The position numbers and the translations under genes are program-made. The notes under the pieces are model-generated. The model saw nothing but the letters and a program-made list of their open reading frames with translations, was not told where the DNA came from and ran no database searches. Shown one piece after another: positions 53,050 through 61,595 of a stretch of DNA of 64,000 nt (position 1 is the first letter of the stretch; every line of letters starts with the position of its first letter). The DNA is from Methyloversatilis universalis (GTDB lineage Bacteria > Pseudomonadota > Gammaproteobacteria > Methylococcales > Methylococcaceae): NCBI GenBank assembly GCA_020723665.1, contig DYIL01000001.1:186001-250000 (forward strand), given 5' to 3'.

Positions 53050-54408
53050 TCAGCCGTTGATCCAGTAGTGGGTTAAAATGCTCGCGGCATAACCGGCGAT
53101 AATGGCCGGCGTCCAACGAAGATGACTGAAAAAGGTGTACATTCCGCGCGATGTCCCCATGAGAGCCACGCCCGCCGCCGAACCGATGGACAGCATGGTC
53201 CCGCCTACGCCGGCCGTCAGAGTCACCAGCATCCACTGATAGACATCCATGTCCGGATTCATGTTCAGCACCGCAAACATGACCGGAATATTGTCGACGA
53301 TAGCCGAAAGTATGCCGATCAGAATATTGGCCGTCGTCGCGCCTAGCCCTTCGTACATCGCTTCGGAAACCAGTTCCAGATAGCCGATATAACCCAAACC
53401 GCCGACTGCAAAGACCACGCCGAAGAAGAACAGCAGGGTATCCCACTCCGCATCGCGGACATTGGCGAATACGTCGAACCGCCCGTTGTCGGCGCTGTAC
53501 AGCAGCTTCAAGCGGTAGCCGTAGAACATCAAAAAGGAAAGGCCCACCATCATCCCCAGGAACGGCGGAAGATGCAGAAACTGCTTGAAGCTGACGGCGG
53601 TCATGATCGTGAGTGCGAACAAGCCGCAAATGACCAATGCGCCCTCCTTCATCTTGACCCGCTCTTCCTCGGGGAAACTCGGCGCCTCGTCCGGAATGGC
53701 GAAATGCATGGCCGCGGCCGGCACAGCGAAGTTCACCACCGACGGAATGAACAGCATGAAAAAGTCGAAAAACTCGGCCTTCCCTGCCTGCCAGACCATC
53801 AGGGTAGTAATATCGCCGAATGGACTGAATGCACCTCCCGCGTTGGCAGCGCTTACCAGGTTTATGAATCCCAAGGCCACGAAACGCGGACTGTTGGCGC
53901 CGACGGCCATCACCACGGCCCCGACCAGTAGGGCCGACGTCAGGTTATCGGCCACCGAAGAGAGGAAGAAGGTGATCACGCCGGTTATCCAAAAGAGTTT
54001 TCGGTAACCGAATTTGCGGCTCACCAGCCAGGAACGGAGGGCCTCGAATACATTTCGCTCGGCCATGGCATTGATGTAGGTCATGGCGACCAGCAGGAAC
54101 AGAAACAGCTCGGCGTACTCGCGTAAATCATGCTCGAACGCCTTGTGCACCTTCTCCACCGGAACGCCATTGTCGGCGGCCATATAAGCCACGTGCGCCC
54201 AAATGATCCCGGCGGCGAGGATGACTGGTTTCGACTTGCGCAAGTGAGTGAACTCTTCGGTCATTACGAAAGCGTACGCAATGATGAAGACCAAAACGCA
54301 ATAAAGACCCCGATGCGTACCGGTCAGTCCCAAAACTTCCGATTCCTCGGCTGATGCCATGCCGGGTAACAGAAATAGCAACGAGAGTAAAACGAATGCC
54401 CGTAACAA
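53050..54408 (-). CDS. nhaD: NhaD-type sodium/proton antiporter
   Basis: A 452-residue antiporter of the NhaD family with a cleavable-looking N-terminus (LLRAFVLLSLLFLLPGMASA) and about twelve membrane helices. Family stretches include YAFVMTEEFTHLRKSKPVI, VAMTYINAMAERNVFEALR, FFLSSVADNLTSALLVGAVV and NAGGAFSPFGDITTLMVWQAG with buried acidic residues. It exports Na+ or Li+ in exchange for H+. I prefer a TTG start at 54408 with GAAGAGGG upstream; the track uses a GTG at 54468, which lacks a good site. Confidence 0.9.
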   Translation of the reverse strand: MLRAFVLLSLLFLLPGMASAEESEVLGLTGTHRGLYCVLVFIIAYAFVMTEEFTHLRKSKPVILAAGIIWAHVAYMAADNGVPVEKVHKAFEHDLREYAELFLFLLVAMTYINAMAERNVFEALRSWLVSRKFGYRKLFWITGVITFFLSSVADNLTSALLVGAVVMAVGANSPRFVALGFINLVSAANAGGAFSPFGDITTLMVWQAGKAEFFDFFMLFIPSVVNFAVPAAAMHFAIPDEAPSFPEEERVKMKEGALVICGLFALTIMTAVSFKQFLHLPPFLGMMVGLSFLMFYGYRLKLLYSADNGRFDVFANVRDAEWDTLLFFFGVVFAVGGLGYIGYLELVSEAMYEGLGATTANILIGILSAIVDNIPVMFAVLNMNPDMDVYQWMLVTLTAGVGGTMLSIGSAAGVALMGTSRGMYTFFSHLRWTPAIIAGYAASILTHYWING

Positions 54409-54718
54409 AGGTAAGCCCTCTTCTGTGTTTTTTCGAAAAACGTTTGCGCCGCTGCTGTCAAGCAGCACGACCCCCAGTCAAAAATGCCGATCATTATATA
54501 TAAGGACGGGTTGACGAATGAATAAAAAAGTTCTTACGTGCCTCGTCACCGGCCGCTCGCGACACGAGCCCGGCGTTTACATGCCATGTCGATATGCAGT
54601 AAAGTCATAGATATATCCGGTTTTATTATTTTTTCCTATTAATCGCCCTATGCTATAGTTTTGCCCCACTGAATCACTCAGGCTTTTCTCTCCCCAGGCG
54701 GACGGATTTCTTCCATAT
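54409..54718. promoter_or_regulatory. Divergent control region of nhaD and cysI
   Basis: About 310 bases, AT-rich on the cysI side, where TATAGT (54654-54659) could be a -10. If the GTG at 54468 is the true nhaD start, the region is shorter. No operator can be assigned; CysB control of the rightward gene is expected but not visible. Confidence 0.4.
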
Positions 54719-56368
54719 ATGTACCAATACGACGATTACGACCAGACTCTAGTGAATGAGCGTGCCGCTCAATTCAAGAGTCAGACGGAACGGTTCTTGA
54801 AGGGAGAACTCAGCGAAGACCAGTTTCGACCTCTTCGCTTGATGAATGGCTTGTACATCCAAAGACATGCGCCGATGTTGCGCATCGCCGTTCCGTACGG
54901 CCTGCTCTCGTCGCGCCAACTCCGTATGCTGGCTCATATCGCGCGGACTTACGACAAGGGATACGGTCATTTCACTACGCGACAGAACATCCAGTTCAAT
55001 TGGCCGAAACTCGAAGATGTACCGACTATTCTCAGCGAACTTGCGACGGTACAGATGCATGCCATTCAAACTAGCGGTAACTGCATCCGTAACGTTACCA
55101 GCGATCACCTTGCGGGAGTCTCCGGGGACGAACTCGAAGACCCTCGTCCTTATTGCGAAATCATCCGGCAGTGGTCCACGCTGCACCCAGAATTCAGTTA
55201 TCTGCCGCGCAAGTTCAAGATCGCCGTGAACGGCGCGTCCAACGATCGGGCCGCGATCCGGTTTCACGATATCGGTTTGCAACTTGTCAGAAACGACCAC
55301 GGCGAGATCGGTTTCGAAGTGTTGGTCGGCGGCGGTCTCGGGCGGACGCCGATCATCGGCGTGACGATCCGCCCCTTTCTTGAAAAAATCCACCTGCTCT
55401 CTTATTTGGAAGCGATTCTCCGCGTTTACAACCGGTTCGGCCGACGCGACAACAAGTTCAAGGCACGCATCAAGATTCTCGTCAAAGAACTGGGAAAGGA
55501 AAAATTTACCGAAATGGTCGAGACCGAGTGGGCCGCGATCAAGGACCACTTGCTCCTGGATCTCGAGGAAATCGCGCGAATCAAGACGTTCTTCCAACCG
55601 CCTGCCTACGAGACTTTGGCCGACGATCCACTGTTGGCGGAAAAAACGGCTCAGGAGAGCCAGTTCGGCGCTTGGTTCCGCCATAACACTCATCCTCATA
55701 AAATGCCTGGCTATCGGGTTGTGTTCCTCTCTTTGAAAACACCCGGAAAACCGCCGGGAGACCTCAACGAAAGCCAAATGGATGCAATAGCGAATCTAGC
55801 CGACCGATACAGTTTCGGCGAAATACGTGTGACGCATACTCAGAATCTCGTTCTGGCCGACGTCAAACAGGCGGACTTATACGAACTATGGCAGCGGCTC
55901 AAGTCGTTGGAGCTGGCAGCACCGAATATCGGAACGGCGAGTGACATCATCTGCTGTCCCGGTCTCGACTTCTGCTCGCTCGCAAACGCAACGTCCATCC
56001 CTATTGCCAACGGAATTCAGCAGATTTTCGACAATTTGGATTATCTCTACGATCTCGGCGATATTCGGATCAATATCTCGGGTTGCATGAACGGCTGCGG
56101 ACACCATACCGTGGGCCATATCGGTATCTTGGGCGTCGATAAGAAAGGGGAAGAATGGTATCAGATCACCCTGGGCGGCTCGTCCGGCAAAGACGGCGCT
56201 CTCGGCGAACGTCTCGGCCCATCGGTAGCCAAGGACGAAATTTGCCATGCCGTGGAAGCCATTTTTCAAACGTATCGAGAGCAGCGCTTAGAAGACGAGG
56301 CGTTTCTCGAAACGGTTCGCCGTATCGGCATACGACCATTCCAGGAGCGAGTTTATGGAGATAATTAA
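54719..56368 (+). CDS. cysI: Assimilatory sulfite reductase hemoprotein subunit (CysI-like)
   Basis: A 549-residue siroheme/[4Fe-4S] reductase of the sulfite/nitrite reductase family. Two repeats are seen: IARTYDKGYGHFTTRQNIQF with siroheme-binding Arg/Thr, TSGNCIRNVTSDHLAG, and the cluster ligands CCPGLDFCSLA and ISGCMNGCGHHTVGHIG (CxxxxxC...CxxxC). It reduces sulfite to sulfide by six electrons. The adjacent DUF934 gene overlaps by 14 bases and points to sulfite rather than nitrite. The long minus-strand ORF beneath is a shadow. Confidence 0.9.
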   Translation: MYQYDDYDQTLVNERAAQFKSQTERFLKGELSEDQFRPLRLMNGLYIQRHAPMLRIAVPYGLLSSRQLRMLAHIARTYDKGYGHFTTRQNIQFNWPKLEDVPTILSELATVQMHAIQTSGNCIRNVTSDHLAGVSGDELEDPRPYCEIIRQWSTLHPEFSYLPRKFKIAVNGASNDRAAIRFHDIGLQLVRNDHGEIGFEVLVGGGLGRTPIIGVTIRPFLEKIHLLSYLEAILRVYNRFGRRDNKFKARIKILVKELGKEKFTEMVETEWAAIKDHLLLDLEEIARIKTFFQPPAYETLADDPLLAEKTAQESQFGAWFRHNTHPHKMPGYRVVFLSLKTPGKPPGDLNESQMDAIANLADRYSFGEIRVTHTQNLVLADVKQADLYELWQRLKSLELAAPNIGTASDIICCPGLDFCSLANATSIPIANGIQQIFDNLDYLYDLGDIRINISGCMNGCGHHTVGHIGILGVDKKGEEWYQITLGGSSGKDGALGERLGPSVAKDEICHAVEAIFQTYREQRLEDEAFLETVRRIGIRPFQERVYGDN

Positions 56369-56837
56369 AGACGGCCAGATCGTCGCGAACGACTGGCGGC
56401 ATTTAGGCGACGATGAAGCGTTGCCGGAACAGGCTATCACGATTTCGCTCCCGCGCTGGAAGAATGAGAAGGATCGGCTACTTTCCTTAGGCGTTCCCTT
56501 GGGATTACGTCTTAACAGCGACGACCCGATCGAGGAAATCGTAGACGACCTTAAGTATTTCTCGATGATCGTCCTGGAATTTCGCCAGTTCACCGATGGC
56601 CGAAGCTTCTCTCTGGCTCGGCTCTTACGTGAACGTTACGGTTTTGATGGCGAAATCCGCGCTCGCGGAGACTTCATCAGAGACCAGGTGTTTTTTCTGA
56701 GTCGTGTAGGCGTAAACGCTTTCGAGCCGAAAGGCCCCCAGAATTTGCAGGAAATGCTGCCGGCACTGCAGGAGTTCACGGTGAAATATCAAGCCGCCGC
56801 AGACGTCAAAGAACCGCTTTATCGGCGGCGCAAGTAA
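56355..56837 (+). CDS. DUF934 protein, putative electron-transfer partner of CysI
   Basis: A 160-residue DUF934 protein: MEIIKDGQIVANDWRHLGDD, LGLRLNSDDPIEEIVDDL, FRQFTDGRSFSLARLLRERY and GEIRARGDFIRDQVFFLSRVGVNAFE. In many proteobacteria lacking the CysJ flavoprotein, this gene follows the cysI-like gene and is annotated as an oxidoreductase probably involved in sulfite reduction. It has no obvious cofactor motif. Overlaps cysI by 14 bases with GGAG upstream. Confidence 0.9.
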   Translation: MEIIKDGQIVANDWRHLGDDEALPEQAITISLPRWKNEKDRLLSLGVPLGLRLNSDDPIEEIVDDLKYFSMIVLEFRQFTDGRSFSLARLLRERYGFDGEIRARGDFIRDQVFFLSRVGVNAFEPKGPQNLQEMLPALQEFTVKYQAAADVKEPLYRRRK

Positions 56838-56859
56838 CGCGAGGATGCCTTGGACTACG

Positions 56860-57315
56860 CGTGGTTCCATAACCACCGACACGCGGAAGCGATGGTGTCG
56901 GAAACAGTGGCTTGCGGTTCGGCATACCAGGCCGTGCGGCGCATACACACCGGCCCGGTCGAGAACAGATGTTGCGCCAGCAAGGCCACGATGAGCTTAC
57001 AGTCCCAACACCAAGGCGTGGTCCGGGCAGTGGCTTGGTCCGACCATGGGCGCTGGGTTTCCAGGCCGAGGTAGGCACGAGCTTTTTCGAAAGTGACTCC
57101 CCGCTGCCAGCGCTGCACGAAACCCTCGAAAATGAACGGCGGCGTGGCACGCCCCTCCGTGCATAGCCGGGCCTAAGTTTCGAATTGCCTCAGCGGATCG
57201 TGAATCAAGACCCAGCGCAGGGCGATCACCGGCCTGCCGGCGAGGTACCACACAGCCGTGGCGCTGGCGAGTTCGGCTTGGCGGTTGGGTTCGCCGTATC
57301 AGAAGGGAATGGCCC
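56860..57315 (-). pseudogene. Transposase relic (IS4/IS701-like C-terminus)
   Basis: On the minus strand one frame reads EPNRQAELASATAVWYLAGR, then VIALRWVLIHDPLRQFET, an in-frame stop, and FEGFVQRWQRGVTFEKARAY with LGLETQRPWSDQATARTTPW. The trailing RW..E.TF...R..LG.ETQRQWSD..IARTTP pattern is the C-terminal part of DDE transposases common in this bacterial group. No N-terminal catalytic region or inverted repeat ends are visible. It fills most of the gene-free stretch 56838-57460. Confidence 0.68.
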
Positions 57316-57460
57316 AATGCCCCTCTCGTCCCCGAGCAGTCGTCAATAGACGGCGTCGAAAAGAGATCTCACCTGCACGGAGCGCCCCGCCTCCATTTTG
57401 CGCTTTGATACCTTTGTAACCTCCTGTCAAGAACGTGGTGCGGGCTTCAGCCCCGAAGCA

Positions 57461-58180
57461 TTACTGATCTCTAATATGTTCTCTGAGACGCCGAAATTCG
57501 TATGAATCCTGGACTCCAGGCGCGTTGGGGCGAAAATGTCTCAAGCGATTTTGGAGAGCAAACACGCGCTCGTTCTCCGGCCGTCCCAAGCCGGAACCGG
57601 AATGGGCCGGGAGGCGCTTGGCGACTTCGAGCATGGCGCGCGGATCGAGTCCGGCATCCCGCAAAATATCGACCGCGTACTGGTCGGCCTCCAGTTCTTT
57701 TCTAGGGTCGATGACCTGTACCAATGTCCCTACCTCGTCTCGGCGTACGGCCGAGGAATCGTAGCGCCCATGGCTCGGCGGATCCGGCTCGCAAAAATGA
57801 CCGGCGAGTTGATGACCGATTTCATGGGCCAGGATCGCGGCCAGTTCGGATTCGTTTCGGGCGAAGCGGAGCGCACCGTCGGCGATGTAAACGAAACCGG
57901 AGCCGATGGAAAAGGCATACGGCGAACGGTCACGCAGTACGGTAAATCGCCAGGGAATGGCGCGCCCCGTCAGCGAAGTGCGACCGAGGCGCTCGCCCAG
58001 GGACTGGATATAGCGGGAAAGTTCGTCGTTGCTCGGGCGCTGCGGCCATTCACGATCGATGCGCCGAGCCGTTTCCCGAGACCGAGATTGCTCGCTCTGG
58101 CACGGCCCATAGGCTTGTGCGGCGCTGGCACAGGCGAACAGCACCGCAGCGATAGCCGCGCTTTGCCGTCGATTACTCAT
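57461..58180 (-). CDS. Secreted M48-family metalloprotease
   Basis: A 239-residue protein with a signal peptide (SAAIAAVLFACASAAQAYGP) and an M48 peptidase domain: FVYIADGALRFARNESELAAILAHEIGHQLAGHF carries HEIGH, and DPRKELEADQYAVDIL provides the downstream Glu ligand. It resembles the catalytic half of BepA/LoiP-type periplasmic proteases that tend outer-membrane proteins, without a TPR tail. Lies 18 bases downstream of the glycine-zipper lipoprotein gene, likely the same transcript. Confidence 0.85.
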   Translation of the reverse strand: MSNRRQSAAIAAVLFACASAAQAYGPCQSEQSRSRETARRIDREWPQRPSNDELSRYIQSLGERLGRTSLTGRAIPWRFTVLRDRSPYAFSIGSGFVYIADGALRFARNESELAAILAHEIGHQLAGHFCEPDPPSHGRYDSSAVRRDEVGTLVQVIDPRKELEADQYAVDILRDAGLDPRAMLEVAKRLPAHSGSGLGRPENERVFALQNRLRHFRPNAPGVQDSYEFRRLREHIRDQ

Positions 58181-58198
58181 ACACGCCCGAAGCGCGGG

Positions 58199-58816
58199 TC
58201 AGCTCGGAGTGATGATGAAAACGGACTCGTCGGTGTCGTAGCTGCTGCCGGTTTGCACCTTGTGCTCCACCACGTAGGTGCCCGGCTGGGCATTGCTCGG
58301 GATGGCGATGCTGGCGGTGGCTTCCCAGCCTCCGCCGTTCCGCTTGACGTTTTGCGGCGGGATTTCCGAAAGCACCTTGCCGTCTTTCTTGAGTACCCAG
58401 CTTTCGCTGACGTCCGCCTGCGTCATACCCTGGGGCAGCATGACCGAATAATCGGTAACCACGCGAACCTGCTCACCTGCTCTGATCTGAGCGGGTGAAC
58501 TGGAGCCCTTCCGCACCTTGACCAGAGGACTCGCAACCCTTTCGGAGATACCATAAATCTCGCGCTCGTCAGCCTCCGAACGCACCTGAGTGGAATTGTA
58601 TTCCACGAGTTTCGCGGTGGCCCACCCCAAAGCCGCGCCCGCGGCAGCGCCCACCAAGGCGCCTTTCCAATCGCCCCCGATCGCCGCGCCGGTGGCCGCT
58701 CCAACCACAGCACCGGCAAGCGATCCCAGGAGTTGGCCGTTCCCGCCCTGGTTGGCGCAGCCGGCCGCGAGAGCGGCGCAGACCGTGATACTCAGTGTTT
58801 TCGATCTCGTATTCAT
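58199..58816 (-). CDS. Glycine-zipper lipoprotein
   Basis: A 205-residue lipoprotein: MNTRSKTLSITVCAALAAGC with a lipobox, followed by a Gly/Ala-rich zipper (SLAGAVVGAATGAAIGGDWKG; ALVGAAAGAALGWA) as in YMGG/Rcc01693-like domains that pack in the outer membrane, then a beta-sandwich C-terminal half (VRVVTDYSVMLPQGMTQADV; GTYVVEHKV). Function unknown; an envelope structural role is likely. Upstream of the M48 protease on the same strand. Confidence 0.82.
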   Translation of the reverse strand: MNTRSKTLSITVCAALAAGCANQGGNGQLLGSLAGAVVGAATGAAIGGDWKGALVGAAAGAALGWATAKLVEYNSTQVRSEADEREIYGISERVASPLVKVRKGSSSPAQIRAGEQVRVVTDYSVMLPQGMTQADVSESWVLKKDGKVLSEIPPQNVKRNGGGWEATASIAIPSNAQPGTYVVEHKVQTGSSYDTDESVFIITPS

Positions 58817-59087
58817 GTTTTTTCCTTATTCTTATGCGTCAGTAATCATAGACCCGAATGCCCACGAAGGAATTGAATCGCCCCCTCCACACGGCGGCCG
58901 ACACCCTTCGATCGAAAGTGTCGGTCAAAAGCCCATTCCCTTTGAACTTTCGACGACCTTAGATCGGGTCGAGGCGAATGCCCTATCGGAGTACCCCTTG
59001 GCGGACAAGCCTGGGTGAGGACCTATCCCGGCCGGTCCCGAAAACCCTTCGACCGCGCTCGGAGCGAACGGCGCATCGAGATAGCCT

Positions 59088-60752
59088 CTAAGGCGTCGTC
59101 TGGCGGGCACCCTCGTATTTCATGGCGCCGCTCCAATCCGGTTCGGACGCCGGAGCCTTGGGTTTCTCGGCGGGTCGCCGGGGTGTCTCCTGGGGCGGCT
59201 TGATGCTAGCCGATTTCGATTTCGGTTTCACGGGGGATTTGGGCGATACCGGCTTGGGCCGCTCGCGCGCAGGCGGCAGCATCTCGCGGCCCGGGATTTC
59301 TTTCGCTGCCGGAACGACCTCCTCGCTGGTGTGATCGACTTCCGACTTCGGTACGACAGCATCCGCCGCATCGGGCCGCGCCGCGGAAGTTTCGTCCGGG
59401 CGTGCGCGTTCCTGAGTTTTTGCGGTCGGCGGCGTCGTGATCGGAGGAGCCTGATGCTCCGGCGTCGGCGGAACCGTTACCGGAGTTTCGTCGAGGCGTT
59501 CGGCTTCTGGGGTCGTCGAAACCGGCGGAGCTTGCACTTCCGAAACTGGCGGCGTTACCGCAGGAGTCCGATCCTTCGACACATCCGGCGCGGCCGGCGC
59601 CTCGGTTGTCTGCGATAGCGGCTCCGGCTCGGGAACCGGTTCCTCAAGCCAAAGAAAAATCGCAGCGCCGCCGAGCAGCGCCATTACCAACAGAATCGCG
59701 GCGAGCGCTACCAGGTTCCGTTTCAGAAAATTCTGCTGACCGGCACCGGATGAGGCGCTGCGCCTGGGAACGGTCCTTTCCAGCTCTTCGAATACTCGGG
59801 CGAATTCGGCGACCGATTGCTGACGACGTTCCGGGTTGAGCTCCAGTGCGCGCAGGACGGCTTTATCCAGGACCGGCGGCACCTCTGGCAGAAACTTGGA
59901 CAAAGGTTCGAGTTTCTTGCCGGCCAACTGCGCATTGATGGCCGGCGGATGAACGCCGGTGAGCAGGAAATAAATCGTGGCGCCCAGCGAGTAAATGTCG
60001 GAGCGCTGGTTGGTCCCGGCGCCCGTGATTTGCTCCGGCGCGCTGAAACCGAAGGATACTGCTCGCCCCAATGTGCGTGTCGCCTCATCGGGGTTATCGA
60101 GCTTGGCGATGCCGAAGTCGATCAGCATCACGTGGTCCTGATCGTCCAGCAGAATATTGTCCGGTTTCAGATCGCGATGAATGATCGGCGGGTTCTGAGC
60201 GTGGAGAAAGCTCAATACCTTGCACAGCTGATGCGCCAGCGGAATCAGCGTCGGCAGAGGAATGCGCCCGCCCAAGCGCTTGCGTTCCGAACCCAAGGTG
60301 CGCGCGCCGCCGAACTCGAGCACCAGGTAAACCATGCCGTCCCGCACGGCGCGGTCGATGATATCGGGGATGGAGGGATGATCCAGGCGACTGAGCAGCG
60401 CGGCTTCCGCCTCGTCGAACAAAGGGAGGGGAATTTCCTTGAGCGCCCGCCGTTTACCGCTAAGCAGCAAGTCCTGCACCAGATAAGTCGTACCGAAGCC
60501 GCCCCTGCCCAGAACCGAGGCGATCCGATAGCGGTCCTGAACGACTTCGCCTTCGCGCCTCACCCAGCCCAAAACGCCGCGGACGCTGCCGCTGACGGTG
60601 ACGTCCAGATAAGCCATTTCGAAGCTACAAGCCGGGCAGCGATAACCGGTGCGGACCAGCTCATCCAACCGGGCCGGGTGACCGCATTTCGGGCAGAGGC
60701 GCACCGCCACCGTCTTATCGTCTTCGCTGCGGTCGCTAACCGGGGAACTCAT
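59088..60752 (-). CDS. Membrane Ser/Thr protein kinase with N-terminal zinc ribbon
   Basis: A 554-residue Hanks-type kinase. Residues 18-45 hold a zinc ribbon (CPKCGH...CPAC). The kinase domain runs about 70-335: GRGGFGTTYLV glycine loop, ALKEIPL lysine, HRDLKPDNILL catalytic loop, DFGIAK and a SAPEQI activation-end motif. A membrane helix follows near 350-372 (NLVALAAILLVMALLGGAAIFLW), then a Pro/Glu/Thr-rich tail that would be periplasmic. No sensor domain or cognate phosphatase is visible nearby. Substrates unknown. Confidence 0.9.
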   Translation of the reverse strand: MSSPVSDRSEDDKTVAVRLCPKCGHPARLDELVRTGYRCPACSFEMAYLDVTVSGSVRGVLGWVRREGEVVQDRYRIASVLGRGGFGTTYLVQDLLLSGKRRALKEIPLPLFDEAEAALLSRLDHPSIPDIIDRAVRDGMVYLVLEFGGARTLGSERKRLGGRIPLPTLIPLAHQLCKVLSFLHAQNPPIIHRDLKPDNILLDDQDHVMLIDFGIAKLDNPDEATRTLGRAVSFGFSAPEQITGAGTNQRSDIYSLGATIYFLLTGVHPPAINAQLAGKKLEPLSKFLPEVPPVLDKAVLRALELNPERRQQSVAEFARVFEELERTVPRRSASSGAGQQNFLKRNLVALAAILLVMALLGGAAIFLWLEEPVPEPEPLSQTTEAPAAPDVSKDRTPAVTPPVSEVQAPPVSTTPEAERLDETPVTVPPTPEHQAPPITTPPTAKTQERARPDETSAARPDAADAVVPKSEVDHTSEEVVPAAKEIPGREMLPPARERPKPVSPKSPVKPKSKSASIKPPQETPRRPAEKPKAPASEPDWSGAMKYEGARQTTP

Positions 60753-61004
60753 GCGAAACCTGTGGACTTCATCGTTCGGGTCCGGTTTTATTGAAAAAGC
60801 CCGAGGTGTCAGGCCTGGTCGGATTTGCCGCAGTCACCTTTCACGCTTTGCACGCAGGAACCGCCGGTGCGGCTCTAGCCGGTTCGCTGCATCGTGTTCT
60901 TAATCCGCGAAGATCGAACGCGCACGAAGAATACACGCCGATAAAGGTCATCGTTCCTCGCGGACCGGTCCTTCTAAGATAGAAGGAAATTCAACATCCT
61001 GCCA

Positions 61005-61406
61005 TCAAGGAAGATTCACCAAGGACGGCGGCTCCCAGGCGCGATCGCGATGTTCGGCCACAACCGTGGTGTAGATTCCGCCACGGACGTTGAAACGGGC
61101 GGTCACGCGCATGAAGTTGGGGGCGCAGGCCCTGACCAGGTCATCGAGAATCCGGTTGGTCACCGCTTCGTGGAAAGCGCCCTCGTCGCGGAAAGACCAG
61201 ATGTACAGCTTGAGCGATTTGAGTTCCACGCACGACCGGTTCGGCACATACTCGATCACAATGGTAGCGAAATCCGGCTGTCCGGTCTTGGGACACAAGC
61301 AGGTGAATTCCGGAATTTCGATGCGGATCGTGTAATCGCGGCCGGGCTGCGGATTATCGAAGATTTCGAGTTCTTTGCTGGGTGCGGATGGCATAGGAAC
61401 GGTCAA
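61005..61406 (-). CDS. queF: NADPH-dependent 7-cyano-7-deazaguanine reductase
   Basis: A 133-residue QueF of the short, unimodular type. It reduces preQ0 to preQ1 in queuosine synthesis. Seen are the catalytic cysteine in [16 protein letters not shown], the QueF signature [22 protein letters not shown] (ExKSxK) and the T-fold strands [20 protein letters not shown]. The E. coli enzyme is about twice as long, so this is the Bacillus-like form. Divergent from smc across about 190 bases. Confidence 0.93.
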   Translation of the reverse strand: MTVPMPSAPSKELEIFDNPQPGRDYTIRIEIPEFTCLCPKTGQPDFATIVIEYVPNRSCVELKSLKLYIWSFRDEGAFHEAVTNRILDDLVRACAPNFMRVTARFNVRGGIYTTVVAEHRDRAWEPPSLVNLP

Positions 61407-61595
61407 GGAGTTTGGGGATGTGCGTTGCAGAGGAGCGGCGGGACGTAAGCCAGTCCGAAATCACGCCGACAAACTTAGTCCGTTATAATACCGCCCGGTT
61501 CCATTACAAACCAGACTAACGGACTTGCCCGCCATCGCGCCGATCACCTTTTTTCCGCTGCCGTCCCGAACAGCGCAACACGTCTGCACCCTCTG

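Noticed and set aside
54749-55777. 342-residue minus-strand ORF
   Set aside because: Antisense shadow of the cysI-like gene.
57536-58498. 320-residue plus-strand ORF
   Set aside because: Antisense to the M48 protease and glycine-zipper genes, both with signal peptides and motifs.
59817-60794. 325-residue plus-strand ORF
   Set aside because: Antisense shadow of the Ser/Thr kinase gene.
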